DNA of 64,000 nucleotides from Dictyoglomus thermophilum H-6-12 (GTDB lineage Bacteria > Dictyoglomota > Dictyoglomia > Dictyoglomales > Dictyoglomaceae). This document shows positions 42,235 to 51,307 of this stretch, one piece after another (position 1 is the stretch's first letter; each line of letters opens with the position of its first letter). The stretch covers positions 1,364,525 through 1,428,524 of the forward strand of contig NC_011297.1 of the NCBI RefSeq assembly GCF_000020965.1, written 5' to 3'. The translations under genes were made by a program, and so were the position numbers. The notes beneath the pieces were generated by a model. It was not told the DNA's origin, searched no databases, and was given only the letters and a program-made list of their open reading frames with translations.

Positions 42235-43005
42235 ATGACTGAAAATAGAGAACCAGTAGTATTAAAAAATCAGGGGCAAAAAATCTTTGGTGTAATACAC
42301 ATACCTGAAAAAACTCCTGCTCCTTTTGTACTTTTTTGCCATGGTTTTACAGGAACAAAAATTGAACCTCATAGAATATTCGTAAAAACCGCAGAAGCAT
42401 TAGCTAAAGAAGGAATAGGAGCTCTACGCATAGATTTTAGAGGATCTGGAGATAGCGAAGGTTCATTTAAAGATATGACAGTAGAAGGAGAGGTCTCAGA
42501 TGCCATGGTAGCCATTGAATATTTATCACAAAATAATTTAGTTGATAAAGAAAAAATAGGAATTCTTGGGCTTTCTATGGGAGGCGCAGTGGCAAGTATA
42601 ACATCAGGAAGAAATCCTCTAATTAAATCTTGCGTACTTTGGTCTGCAGTATGTCATTTTGATATCTTCTTCAATAGATCTCCCGAAGAAGTGTCGAGAA
42701 TTAAAGATTATGGAGATTTTATTGACCTCGGAGGAAATCCTGTAGGAAAGAAATTTTTAAGCGAAATAGTAAATATAAAACCTCTTGAGGAGATTAAGAA
42801 AAGAAGTATACCTGTCCTTATAATCCATGGAAGCGGAGATATGGTAGTACCCATCCAACACGCATATGACTATTTCAACGGTTTAAAGGATACCCATAAA
42901 GTAAAACTTGAAATCATAGAAGGAGCAGATCATACTTTCAATTCTATTGAATGGGAAGAAAAAGTAATTGAGAAGACTGTAAATTGGTTTAAAGAAACAT
43001 TATAA
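42235..43005 (+). CDS. Alpha/beta hydrolase (cinnamoyl/feruloyl-esterase-like)
   Basis: 256 residues, cytoplasmic (no signal). Oxyanion motif CHGFTG, DFRGSGDSEG, nucleophile S114 in GLSMGGA, acid in HGSGDMVVP and His in GADHTF. The layout matches bacterial cinnamoyl esterases of the Est1E/LJ0536 type, which would suit plant-polysaccharide use, but the substrate is inference. GGAGGTG precedes the ATG. Confidence 0.85.
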   Translation: MTENREPVVLKNQGQKIFGVIHIPEKTPAPFVLFCHGFTGTKIEPHRIFVKTAEALAKEGIGALRIDFRGSGDSEGSFKDMTVEGEVSDAMVAIEYLSQNNLVDKEKIGILGLSMGGAVASITSGRNPLIKSCVLWSAVCHFDIFFNRSPEEVSRIKDYGDFIDLGGNPVGKKFLSEIVNIKPLEEIKKRSIPVLIIHGSGDMVVPIQHAYDYFNGLKDTHKVKLEIIEGADHTFNSIEWEEKVIEKTVNWFKETL

Positions 43006-43014
43006 AGCTATAAA

Positions 43015-43043
43015 AAGCGGGAAAGTTTTTTGCTTTCCCGCTT
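43015..43043. terminator. Bidirectional terminator
   Basis: 11-bp stem AAGCGGGAAAG / CTTTCCCGCTT, 7-base loop. Five A on the left give a U-tract for the minus strand (YHS-copA unit); also follows the hydrolase gene by 10 bases. Confidence 0.82.
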
Positions 43044-43051
43044 CTGGATTT

Positions 43052-43198
43052 TCATTCTTTTAAATACTTTTCTGGGTTTTTGTCAAATTCAATTTTGCAC
43101 GCCTTACTACAAAAATAGTACTTTTTACCTTTATATTCCGAAACAAAAGGAGATTTAATTTCATCTACTTCCATCCCACATACAGGATCCTTTGCCAC
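43052..43198 (-). CDS. YHS-domain metal-binding protein
   Basis: 48 residues, too short for most gene callers. DPVCGMEV at the N-terminus, YYFCSKAC in the middle and NPEKYL at the end are the complete YHS signature, with three cysteines for metal binding. GTG start with GGAGGTGA upstream, 15 bases after copA, so it is co-transcribed with the copper pump. YHS domains are often fused to or adjacent to copper P-type ATPases; a copper chaperone or sensor role is inference. Confidence 0.88.
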   Translation of the reverse strand: MAKDPVCGMEVDEIKSPFVSEYKGKKYYFCSKACKIEFDKNPEKYLKE

Positions 43199-43213
43199 TT
43201 TAATCACCTCCTC

Positions 43214-45598
43214 TTAAACTGATGTCTTGAATCTTCCCAATCTCAATGAGTTGGTTACCACAAAAACAGAACTAAAAGCCATTGCCATACCCGCAAACAT
43301 AGGATTTAACAAAATTCCAAAGAAAGGATAAAGTAGTCCACTTGCTATAGGAATACCAATGACATTGTAGATAAAAGCCCAGAACAAATTCCATTTAATA
43401 GTTTTAAAAATTTTCTCAGAAAGTTCTAATGCTCTTAAAACCCCTTTTAAATCGCTATTCACGAGAACAATATCACCCGATTCAATGGCAATATCAGTAC
43501 CATTGCCCATGGCAATTCCAAGATCTGCTTGAGCAAGCGCAACGGCATCATTAATTCCATCACCAATCATAGCTACTTTTTTACCTTCTTTTTGTAATTC
43601 TAAAATCTTCTCGGCTTTTTCCTCAGGCAAAACCTCAGAAATATAAAAAGAAAGACCCAAATTTTTTGAAACTTCCTCAGCAACTTCTTTCTTATCCCCT
43701 GTTAACATTCCCACTTTATAGCCTTTATCCATCAACCTCTCAACAACAAACTTTGCATCTTCTCTAAGCTGATCTTGTAATACAATGATTCCTACAAGTT
43801 CACCATTTTTATAAATACCCACCAAATTTGAGATAGCAAAGTCTAAATTAAAATTCTTATAATCTTCTCTTAAATAATCCTCAATTCTTCCAATAAAATA
43901 CTTATCTTCACCAATGTAGCCTTCAATTCCATATCCTGGCTGTTCTCTTAAATTTCTCACCTCATAAAAATCTAAAAGATCTTGAATTTTTAATTCTTCA
44001 AGTATCGACTTTGCAATGGGATGCTCTGAGAACCTCTCAAGGGATCCTGCAATCTTTAGCAACTTTTCTTTATCATATTCCTTAAGACTTAAAACATCCT
44101 TAACCTTTAATTTTCCATAAGTTAAAGTCCCTGTTTTATCAAAAATAACAGTATCTATCTTTTCCACCTTCTCAAGCACCTCTGCTCCATTTATCAATAT
44201 TCCCATCTCACTTCCTTTACCTATGCCCACAACTAAAGCAGTTGGAGTTGCTAACCCTAAGGCACAAGGACAAGCAATAACAAGAACTGATACAAAAGAG
44301 AATAAAGCATATTTATATGATGGTGAAGGTCCCCAAATATACCAAACTACAGAAGTTAAAAAAGCAATTGCCAAAACAATTGGGACAAAAACGTTGGCTA
44401 TCCTATCCACAAGCCTTTGAACTGAAGATTTTGTGTTCTGAGCCTCCTCTACCTTTCTTATTATTCTGGAAAGTAAAGTTTCCTGTCCCACTTTCTCGGC
44501 TCTTATTTTTATCACACCACTCATGTTTATAGTGCCTTCATAAACTTTATCACCCACTCTTTTCTCTTTGGGCAAACTTTCTCCTGTTAACATAGACTCA
44601 TCAATGTAGGAAATGCCATCTATTATTTCTCCATCTACCGGAATTCTTACAGAGGGTTTTATCAAAATTATGTCCCCTTTAAAAATCTCTTCTACTGGAA
44701 TCTCAACAAAATCATCTCCTCTTTTAACAAAAGCTGTCTCAGGTTTTAGTGAAAGTAACTTATTGATAGCCTGCGAGGTTTTACTTTTAGCCTTCTTTTC
44801 TAAAAACCTACCTAAAAGAACAAAAGTTATAATTATTGCAGAACTATCATAGTAAACTTCAGGTCTCACATTAGTACCACTAAAGACTGAAGGAAAGAAA
44901 GTACTTAGCACACTATAAATATAGGAGGAAGTAGTACCTAAGGAAACTAAAGTATTCATATCAAAAAATCTGTGCTTAATTGCAGAATAAGCACTTTTAT
45001 AAAAAGGATAACCCCCATAAAATTGAATTGGAGTTGTTAAAAGGAATAAAAAAACAGGATTAAATTTAAAAAACATACTTCCTAAAAACACTGGAATAGC
45101 CAAGATTAAACTTATTAGAAACCTCCTCTTAATGTCCTTTAATTCTTTTTCTCTTGCTTCTTTAACTACATCTTCAATCTCTTTGTTCTCTAATAAAAGT
45201 TCATAACCAAGATTATCTATCACCCTCTTAATGTCTTTAACGCTAACCAAAGTAGGCACATACTCTAAAAACAACTTTTCCTGAGCAAAATCAACATTTA
45301 CATCTACCACTCCTAAAACTTTAGACAACTCTTGTTCTATTCTCTTTGCACAATTTATACAAGTCATTCCTAAAACAGGAAAATTAACTTTCGAGGTTAC
45401 TATTCCATACCCTATTTCTTCGATCTTCTCTTTTACATATTTTAAGCTAATTTTTTTATCTAAAATTAGTTCAGCCCTCTCTAAAGAGAAATTTACACTC
45501 ACATCTTCTATTCCATCAATTTCTTTTAATGTATTCTCAATTCTTAAAGCACAACCAGCACAACTCATTCCCAAAATAGGTAGCTCAATTTTTTCCAC
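43214..45598 (-). CDS. copA: Copper-exporting P1B-type ATPase
   Basis: 794 residues. Two N-terminal HMA domains (GMSCAGCA and GMTCINCA), eight membrane segments, transport motif ACPCALGLATP, phosphorylation site FDKTGTLT, TGES actuator loop, SEHPIA and GDGINDAVALAQADLG. Exports Cu+ (or Ag+) from the cytoplasm. GTG at 45598 is preferred: GGAGG is 9 bases away, whereas a TTG at 45604 is only 3 bases from it. Upstream lies a perfect 8-3-8 palindrome. Forms an operon with the YHS gene. Confidence 0.95.
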   Translation of the reverse strand: MEKIELPILGMSCAGCALRIENTLKEIDGIEDVSVNFSLERAELILDKKISLKYVKEKIEEIGYGIVTSKVNFPVLGMTCINCAKRIEQELSKVLGVVDVNVDFAQEKLFLEYVPTLVSVKDIKRVIDNLGYELLLENKEIEDVVKEAREKELKDIKRRFLISLILAIPVFLGSMFFKFNPVFLFLLTTPIQFYGGYPFYKSAYSAIKHRFFDMNTLVSLGTTSSYIYSVLSTFFPSVFSGTNVRPEVYYDSSAIIITFVLLGRFLEKKAKSKTSQAINKLLSLKPETAFVKRGDDFVEIPVEEIFKGDIILIKPSVRIPVDGEIIDGISYIDESMLTGESLPKEKRVGDKVYEGTINMSGVIKIRAEKVGQETLLSRIIRKVEEAQNTKSSVQRLVDRIANVFVPIVLAIAFLTSVVWYIWGPSPSYKYALFSFVSVLVIACPCALGLATPTALVVGIGKGSEMGILINGAEVLEKVEKIDTVIFDKTGTLTYGKLKVKDVLSLKEYDKEKLLKIAGSLERFSEHPIAKSILEELKIQDLLDFYEVRNLREQPGYGIEGYIGEDKYFIGRIEDYLREDYKNFNLDFAISNLVGIYKNGELVGIIVLQDQLREDAKFVVERLMDKGYKVGMLTGDKKEVAEEVSKNLGLSFYISEVLPEEKAEKILELQKEGKKVAMIGDGINDAVALAQADLGIAMGNGTDIAIESGDIVLVNSDLKGVLRALELSEKIFKTIKWNLFWAFIYNVIGIPIASGLLYPFFGILLNPMFAGMAMAFSSVFVVTNSLRLGRFKTSV

Positions 45599-45625
45599 TT
45601 TCAATTACCTCCTTTCTTTTTTATT

Positions 45626-45644
45626 TTATACTATTTTAGTATAA
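45626..45644. promoter_or_regulatory. Palindromic operator candidate upstream of copA
   Basis: TTATACTATTTTAGTATAA: perfect 8-base arms with a 3-base centre, 28-46 bases upstream of the copA start, within promoter-like AT sequence. No regulator gene is adjacent. Confidence 0.55.
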
Positions 45645-45659
45645 ATTTCTAACAAAAAA

Positions 45660-46169
45660 TTATCTTTTCAACATTAAAATTTCTTGCTTTATCTCTTCAA
45701 AAACCACATCTCTATTTTCCTGAGTCAAATAGTAAACCTTTCCATACTTTTTAAATTCTTGCACAAAATCTCTATGTAAAGAGGCAATAATTTTAAATCT
45801 GTCATTTTTCATAACTTCGTGAATTTTCTCTCGAAACTTATCAGAATAAAATTCCATCTTGCCAATCTCATCAATTATATATAAATCTGAATCCAAACAG
45901 AAGATTTTATCCACAGCACTCTCCAGAGAGTTTATATCAAGAAAATACTTACCAAACTTATGAGGTGTTTCTTTGTAGATAGAAGCAAAATTCAATCTCT
46001 GATTATCTCCTAAAATTACGAGCTCAAAACCAACTCTAAACCTACCATCTCTTACTTCCTCAGTAATAAAACCACAAACGAGTATCCCTTTATCTCTACA
46101 AAAGTTATATACTCTTCTGAGCAAAGTAGTTTTTCCTACTCCTGGCTGTCCTGTAATAAATATTTTCAT
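45660..46169 (-). CDS. THEP1-family nucleoside-triphosphatase
   Basis: 169 residues. P-loop ITGQPGVGKTTLL, VCGFITEEVRDGRFRVGFELV and Walker B LYIIDEIGKMEF define the THEP1 NTPase family of thermophiles, related to the human cancer-related NTPase; cellular role unclear. The ATG at 46169 gives the family-typical MKIFITG; an in-frame ATG at 46187 is only about 13 bases from the expected transcript start and has no ribosome site. Divergent from the FGGY kinase. Confidence 0.88.
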   Translation of the reverse strand: MKIFITGQPGVGKTTLLRRVYNFCRDKGILVCGFITEEVRDGRFRVGFELVILGDNQRLNFASIYKETPHKFGKYFLDINSLESAVDKIFCLDSDLYIIDEIGKMEFYSDKFREKIHEVMKNDRFKIIASLHRDFVQEFKKYGKVYYLTQENRDVVFEEIKQEILMLKR

Positions 46170-46206
46170 TTTTATTTGATTCTCCATTGAATCTTTAAAT
46201 TTTTGT

Positions 46207-46215
46207 ATTATATCA
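46207..46215 (-). promoter_or_regulatory. Extended -10 of the THEP1 gene
   Basis: Minus strand TGATATAAT, the same nine bases as at hsp20, gap and the ABC exporter. It lies just in front of the divergent FGGY start. Confidence 0.5.
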
Positions 46216-46226
46216 TAAAAACAACT

Positions 46227-47579
46227 ATGTATATTACTATTGATCTCGGAACAACTAACATAAAGTTTGTCCTATGGAGTAGTGATGGACAAATTATAGC
46301 CAAAAGGTCCATTCATACTCCTATGGAAAAAGATAAGACTATAAATCCTTTAAAATTAATAGAAATAATAAAAGAGATCATTGAAAATTTTGAAAGAAAA
46401 TACAGAAACGAAATATTAGGAATATCTGTAGGAGGAATGGCAGAGTCAGGATTACTCATCGACAAAAATGGTAATCCTTTAACTCCAATTTACACTTGGC
46501 TTGATAATAGAGGAGAAGAAGAACTAATAATCCTTCAAAAAATAGGAAAAGAAAAAATCTTTGAGATTACAGGATTAAAAATCAATCCTAAATATTCACT
46601 GGCAAAAATTTTATGGATCAAAAAGCATCATAAAAATTTATGGAAAGATTCCTATAAATGGCTAAATGCTGTAGATTTTATAAACTATCACTTCACTGGA
46701 AGAGCTGTAACAGATTTCTCCCTTGCAAGCAGAATGCTACTTTTTGATATAAGAAATAAAGAATGGGCGGAGGAGATTCTAAATTTATGTGAGATACCTA
46801 TGGAAAAACTGCCTGAAATCAGACCAGCAGGGAGTATTATAGAGGAAAAAGAGTATGCATACGTATTAGGTGGCCATGATCATCCTATAGGTAGCATAAC
46901 CCTTGATCTTTCTAAAGGTCTTTATGATTCTTGGGGAACTGCAGAAGCCTTATTAATACATACAAGTAAACCGATGCTCACAGAATATATAAGAAGATTA
47001 GGCTATTCCGTAGGTTGTATTGGAGAGGGGCTGTATTACGTAATAGCAGGCATACCCTATTCTGGAGGAATAGTTAAATGGATAAAAGAAAAATTGGGAT
47101 TTGAACTTAAGATCAACCCAACAAAAACCTCAGGAATTCTTTTCTTTCCCTATTTGATGGGAAAGGAAAATAAAGACTCAGAAATTGTAAAAGCATTTTT
47201 GTATGGATTAGATATAAATACATCTCTAAGAGATATAGAACAATCTATATGGGAAGGAGTATTCTACGAGACTAAGAGTATCGTTGAAAGCTTAAAGGAA
47301 AATTTTGAGTTTGAGAAAATTATAATTTCGGGAGGAATGACAAAGTATAAGTCTCTTTTACAATTAAAAGCTAACATCTTAGACATGCCACTTAACATAT
47401 CAGAGGAAAGAGAGTTAACCTCAAAAGGTTTGGCTTTTTTGATTGCAAAAGCATTAAACAAAACAATAGAAAGTTTCAAGGAGAAAAATTTTCTAATCAT
47501 TTACCCCCAAAATAACACTGAGCAATTTGAAAAAGCTTACTTAGAGTATAAAAAAATAAAAGGCCTGCTGGGACTATAA
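46227..47579 (+). CDS. FGGY-family carbohydrate kinase
   Basis: 450 residues. N-terminal ATPase fold starts YITIDLGTTNIKFVLW, then GISVGGMAESG, PIYTWLDNRG, a second fold with GGHDHPIGS, YDSWGTAEA and IISGGMTKY. Phosphorylates a sugar or sugar alcohol; the family includes xylulokinase, gluconokinase and others, and the substrate cannot be fixed here. The ATG at 46227 has no visible ribosome site and is close to promoter-like sequence, so the message may be nearly leaderless; a TTG at 46203 is unlikely. Confidence 0.85.
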   Translation: MYITIDLGTTNIKFVLWSSDGQIIAKRSIHTPMEKDKTINPLKLIEIIKEIIENFERKYRNEILGISVGGMAESGLLIDKNGNPLTPIYTWLDNRGEEELIILQKIGKEKIFEITGLKINPKYSLAKILWIKKHHKNLWKDSYKWLNAVDFINYHFTGRAVTDFSLASRMLLFDIRNKEWAEEILNLCEIPMEKLPEIRPAGSIIEEKEYAYVLGGHDHPIGSITLDLSKGLYDSWGTAEALLIHTSKPMLTEYIRRLGYSVGCIGEGLYYVIAGIPYSGGIVKWIKEKLGFELKINPTKTSGILFFPYLMGKENKDSEIVKAFLYGLDINTSLRDIEQSIWEGVFYETKSIVESLKENFEFEKIIISGGMTKYKSLLQLKANILDMPLNISEERELTSKGLAFLIAKALNKTIESFKEKNFLIIYPQNNTEQFEKAYLEYKKIKGLLGL

Positions 47580-47593
47580 CCTCCAGCAGGCCT
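47561..47593 (-). terminator. Terminator at the end of the glycan locus
   Basis: Perfect 11-bp stem AGGCCTGCTGG / CCAGCAGGCCT with an 11-base loop, overlapping the last codons of the FGGY gene. On the minus strand it is followed by TTTTATTTTTT, so it ends the minus-strand solute-binding gene at 47617. Confidence 0.85.
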
Positions 47594-47616
47594 ATGAAGG
47601 CTTAACTAATTTTTAA

Positions 47617-48945
47617 TTACTTTAGTCCTTCTAAAACAGCATTTATAGCCGCCTCAAACTTAGGTCTTAATGCCTTTATAGATTTTGCAGGATTTGCCAC
47701 ATCAATCTGATCCATCAATTCAGTAAATCCTGGAATTCCAGCAGCAGGATTTATAACAGTCCTTGTTGACGCATCTATTAAAATATCATAAACTTCTTTG
47801 CCACCTACCCTCTCAATCTGGTCCTTAACAATAAGCTCTTTCTCCTTATCTGTTGGCATCAACATCCATAAAAGATATAGGGCAGCAAGTTCTGGATCCT
47901 TAGAGGAAGAAGCTATAGCCCAAGCAGAATCATCACCTTCATCGGCACTCTTCTTATTAGTATCTGGCCCCTTAGGGAATGGAACCATACCTAATTTTTT
48001 ACCAAGGGCATTTCTCATAGTAGAAATATCCCAAGGTCCCCAATAATCCATACAGGTAATACCCTTTTGAAATCTTCCTTGAGGATCTGTCCACCAGTCA
48101 GCAGGTCTCATCTTATATTTTGCGTCCATCTCATACACAGCCTGAAATGCTTTATAGGCCTTAGGATTATCAAGATTAAACACTGGTCTTCCACCAATAT
48201 ATTTTATAGGCATAACATCGTTGGTCCATAAGAATGGAGCATATGTCCTCCAACTTGCATAAGCATATTGGTCTATCTTTCCATCACCATTGGTATCTTG
48301 TGTAAGTTGCTTGCCTAAGTTGAAAAAGGTCTCCCAGGTCCACTTCCCTTGCTTATATAACTCAAGAGGATCAGGAAGTCCTGCCATCTCAAATTTCTCT
48401 TTATTGTAATAAAGTATGTAGGGAAATACATTATCATTGTAAATGTTTGTTACTGCATAAATCTGCCCTCTCCAAGTAAAGTAATCAAGAATAGGTTTTC
48501 TAAAACCTACAACATTATAGAGATCTTTATTCTTAAAATCAATATATCTATCTAATGGAAGAAGCATCTTCTTCATCATCCAAGTAGGTTTTTGTCTACT
48601 ATCAATGTAAACAATATCACAACCAGAACCAGAAAGTATTGCTGCCGTTTGTTTCTCGACTTTGGTTTCCCAAGTCACATAAACTATCTTAACTTTTGCT
48701 CCTGTAATCTTTTCAAACTCTTCCCTTGCTTGTTTTGGTGATCTCACACCAGGAATATTACTTTTTTCTTCCTCGGGCCAATGTTGCCAAACGTAAATTG
48801 TTTTACCTCTATACTTTTGAGTATCAATATTTAATACATAGTTTCCAACCTTATACTGATATACCCTCTGCCCAAATCCAGGGACAAAAGTTAAGAAAGC
48901 AAAAAACATTAAGAAAAACAGAACAAAAACCTTTCTTTTATTCAT
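47617..48945 (-). CDS. Extracellular sugar-binding protein of a CUT1 ABC transporter (copy 1)
   Basis: 442 residues. Signal peptide of about 25 residues ending FVPGFG-Q without a lipobox cysteine. Family 1 solute-binding fold: KTIYVWQHWPEEE, FEKITGAKVKIVYVTW, PYILYYNKEKFE and the calcium-loop-like DTNGDGKIDQYAY; C-terminal helices PAKSIKALRPKFE. Close paralogue of the protein at 62367-63689, with stretches nearly identical at the DNA level. Last gene of the locus, after the GH5 glycanase. Ligand probably an oligosaccharide made by that enzyme (inference). Confidence 0.9.
   Translation of the reverse strand: MNKRKVFVLFFLMFFAFLTFVPGFGQRVYQYKVGNYVLNIDTQKYRGKTIYVWQHWPEEEKSNIPGVRSPKQAREEFEKITGAKVKIVYVTWETKVEKQTAAILSGSGCDIVYIDSRQKPTWMMKKMLLPLDRYIDFKNKDLYNVVGFRKPILDYFTWRGQIYAVTNIYNDNVFPYILYYNKEKFEMAGLPDPLELYKQGKWTWETFFNLGKQLTQDTNGDGKIDQYAYASWRTYAPFLWTNDVMPIKYIGGRPVFNLDNPKAYKAFQAVYEMDAKYKMRPADWWTDPQGRFQKGITCMDYWGPWDISTMRNALGKKLGMVPFPKGPDTNKKSADEGDDSAWAIASSSKDPELAALYLLWMLMPTDKEKELIVKDQIERVGGKEVYDILIDASTRTVINPAAGIPGFTELMDQIDVANPAKSIKALRPKFEAAINAVLEGLK
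48257..48474. repeat. Near-identical DNA tract shared with 63007-63224
   Basis: 218 bases with 3 mismatches to 63007-63224, same orientation, inside the copy 1 solute-binding gene. Sequence outside the tract is much more diverged. A second tract, 48521-48593, is identical to 63271-63343 at the same 14750-base offset. Confidence 0.9.
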
Positions 48946-49052
48946 TTAGAGCCCTCCCCTCTAAAAAATTATTTAGAATCAGACTTTCTCTCCTTCTTTC
49001 TGGAATGTAAATTTCCTTATCCCCCCTTTCTTTATAAACCTTATAAGGCATT

Positions 49053-50690
49053 TCAAATCACCTTAAGAGTGGTCTCAATAATCTCTCCCGAAAGAAATTC
49101 AAAAATTATTTTGAGACTATCTATATTCTGATATTTTGAGAGATTCTCAAATACATGCTTCTTTATTACCACCTGAGAATCAATGACGGAAAAATCATCC
49201 CATCCTCTTAGATATGGTGTCCAAGAATCCCTTATAGGTCTTCCTGTTTTTGCATCAAAGACTTTAATTGCACAAAGTCTAGCCCCATTAAAAGCTATAA
49301 TAAATTTTAAGTCCGTAGGAACTCCACTTATGATGTTAAAGGGTTTATCAAGAAGTACAGGATCTTTATACTGCACTATATCCAATGGGTAATCCACACT
49401 TTCTGTAAACTTAAAGTTTAATCTGGCCACTACCCCATAACTTTGAGGAGTTAAAATATTCTTTAAGAATTCCTTCTTAAGTATTAACCTGTTTGGAGAT
49501 TCTTGTACATAATCTTTACCCTGGATTAAACCCTTTCCATTCAAGTATATTCCTACAAAAGAGTTACCGTTTAACTCTATCTCTACACTCTCATCCTTCA
49601 CCTTATTCTCTTTGATATACAAAACTCCTGGATTTAAGAAGGCATTCCTTTTACCATAGGAAGCATTAATAATAATCTTTATAGCCTGTTCATCTCGCCA
49701 AACTCTGTTTCGACGATCATAATTTTCTCCATTATCCCAGTAAAATGTAGCCATCTTATACTTCTTAGCAACCCTAATAAGATTATCAAAATAGTACCAT
49801 TCGGCTGGCTTATTTCCATTAAATAGCCCATACTCTCCAATAATAAAGGCATAGGAAGGAAATTTTTCTCTTACAATCCTTATGTCCTTGTCCATCTGCT
49901 CTTTATCTCTATCAGTTCCCCAACTCTTTCTTCCCCACCAATTAGCAGTAAAGTCCCAAGGAGAATAATAATGCACACCTATTATTATGTTAGGGTCTTT
50001 TGGAGGTACAAAATACTTTTCTGCCTTATAAGTGTCGGTCCATAATGGAGGAACAACCACAAGTCTTCTGTCATTATATCCTCCAGAATTTCTTATAACC
50101 CTCAAAATCCTCTCATTTACCTCATTCTGCAGAGCACCTGCCTCTTGCTCCGAAAATCCTTCATATGTAGGTTCATTAATGATTTCAAAAATCAATTTCT
50201 CTGAATAATCCTTAAATCTATCTGCTATCTGAAGCCATAATTTTTCAAGCTTATTTATAGTTCCTTCTTTATCCAACTTCATTTCTTTGCTTAACCATCT
50301 CCAAGAGTCATGATGCACATTGATTATCACATATAAGTCTTTTTTTAGAGCCATATTAACTACCTCTTCTACTCTATCCATCCATTCTTTATCAACTTTA
50401 TAATCTGGTGCAGGTCCCATGTGATCAACCCAAGTAACAGGAATCCTTACACTCCTAAATCCCATTCTCTTTATATCCTCAAAAACATACTCTTCAGTTT
50501 TTGGATTCCCCCAAGATGTTTCATCAGGTATAGCATCTAACGCATTACCAAGATTCCAGCCTGGATCCATATCCTCAACCGCTTTATAGGGATCTACATA
50601 ATTAAAATTCCCCTTATAAGAAGTAGCATATATTTTTCCCGATATAAGACCGAGAAAAATTAAAAGAGATAATATAAAAATTTCTCTCAT
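49053..50690 (-). CDS. Secreted GH5 glycanase (endoglucanase/mannanase type) with Ig-like C-terminal domains
   Basis: 545 residues. Signal peptide in the first 24 residues (MREIFILSLLIFLGLISG). GH5 catalytic domain with MDPGWNLGNALDA, RIPVTW, INVHHD, acid/base E173 in IINEPTYEG, GVHYYSPWDFT and nucleophile E286 in IIGEYGLFN. From about residue 350 come beta-rich, X2-like modules that may aid binding. Substrate is a beta-1,4-glycan; glucan versus mannan cannot be settled by eye. ATG at 50690 is chosen by GAGGTG and the signal peptide. 10 bases after the small secreted protein gene. Confidence 0.9.
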   Translation of the reverse strand: MREIFILSLLIFLGLISGKIYATSYKGNFNYVDPYKAVEDMDPGWNLGNALDAIPDETSWGNPKTEEYVFEDIKRMGFRSVRIPVTWVDHMGPAPDYKVDKEWMDRVEEVVNMALKKDLYVIINVHHDSWRWLSKEMKLDKEGTINKLEKLWLQIADRFKDYSEKLIFEIINEPTYEGFSEQEAGALQNEVNERILRVIRNSGGYNDRRLVVVPPLWTDTYKAEKYFVPPKDPNIIIGVHYYSPWDFTANWWGRKSWGTDRDKEQMDKDIRIVREKFPSYAFIIGEYGLFNGNKPAEWYYFDNLIRVAKKYKMATFYWDNGENYDRRNRVWRDEQAIKIIINASYGKRNAFLNPGVLYIKENKVKDESVEIELNGNSFVGIYLNGKGLIQGKDYVQESPNRLILKKEFLKNILTPQSYGVVARLNFKFTESVDYPLDIVQYKDPVLLDKPFNIISGVPTDLKFIIAFNGARLCAIKVFDAKTGRPIRDSWTPYLRGWDDFSVIDSQVVIKKHVFENLSKYQNIDSLKIIFEFLSGEIIETTLKVI

Positions 50691-50700
50691 CTCATCCACC

Positions 50701-51282
50701 TCAATCTTTGACAAACTTAACCTCATCTACATAGAGGGTTGTATTTCCTTCGGGTACTCCTGTCACCTCAATACTCATACCCCAAATTCTTTTCTTATCT
50801 ACAGTAACAAAGGATTTTAGAGGAACAGAAATCTTTGTCCATTGAGTAGGTACACCACCAGTTATGGTATACTTTTCAGAATAAAATTCTTTACCATCCT
50901 TTTGAGCTGGAGCCTCAACAATGGTTACCAAAAGATTGTAATCACCAGCCTTCTCAGCCCTTATATAGAACTCCAGAGCCTTATAATTAGAAAGGTCTAA
51001 AATCTTATCCTTAGCATTAAAATTCCACTTAGCAAAATTTATACCCATTCCAGCCCACCAACTATTCCATACAAAATTTATTTTCAAACACTTCTTACCA
51101 GAATAAGCTACACCTTCTACCTCTTCTACTTTACAGCCCTCTGGAGCAACCCAATACCCTAAGGCTGAAAGATTAGTATTCTCCGATTCCCCATCATAAA
51201 TCAAAATTTCCTTTACACTTTGAGAAAAAGAAATACCCAAAAAGAGGAATAAAATCAAACCCATTAAGATTACCTTTTTCAT
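50701..51282 (-). CDS. Small secreted carbohydrate-binding-like protein
   Basis: 193 residues. Signal peptide (MKKVILMGLILFLFLGISFS-Q), then a single beta-sandwich of about 170 residues with the pattern LIYDGESEN, CLKINFVWNSWW, LSNYKALEFYIRAEKAGDYNLLVTI and TTLYVDEVKFVKD, as in galactose-binding-like carbohydrate-binding modules (CBM11/CBM-like). Standing alone without a catalytic domain, between the permease and GH5 genes, it may hold glycans near the cell. AGGAGGTG precedes the ATG. Confidence 0.75.
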   Translation of the reverse strand: MKKVILMGLILFLFLGISFSQSVKEILIYDGESENTNLSALGYWVAPEGCKVEEVEGVAYSGKKCLKINFVWNSWWAGMGINFAKWNFNAKDKILDLSNYKALEFYIRAEKAGDYNLLVTIVEAPAQKDGKEFYSEKYTITGGVPTQWTKISVPLKSFVTVDKKRIWGMSIEVTGVPEGNTTLYVDEVKFVKD

Positions 51283-51307
51283 AAAGACACCTCCTAAAGA
51301 AAAATTT

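Noticed and set aside
43005..43214. Spacer between the hydrolase and copA taken as non-coding
   Set aside because: It encodes a complete 48-residue YHS protein with a strong ribosome site.
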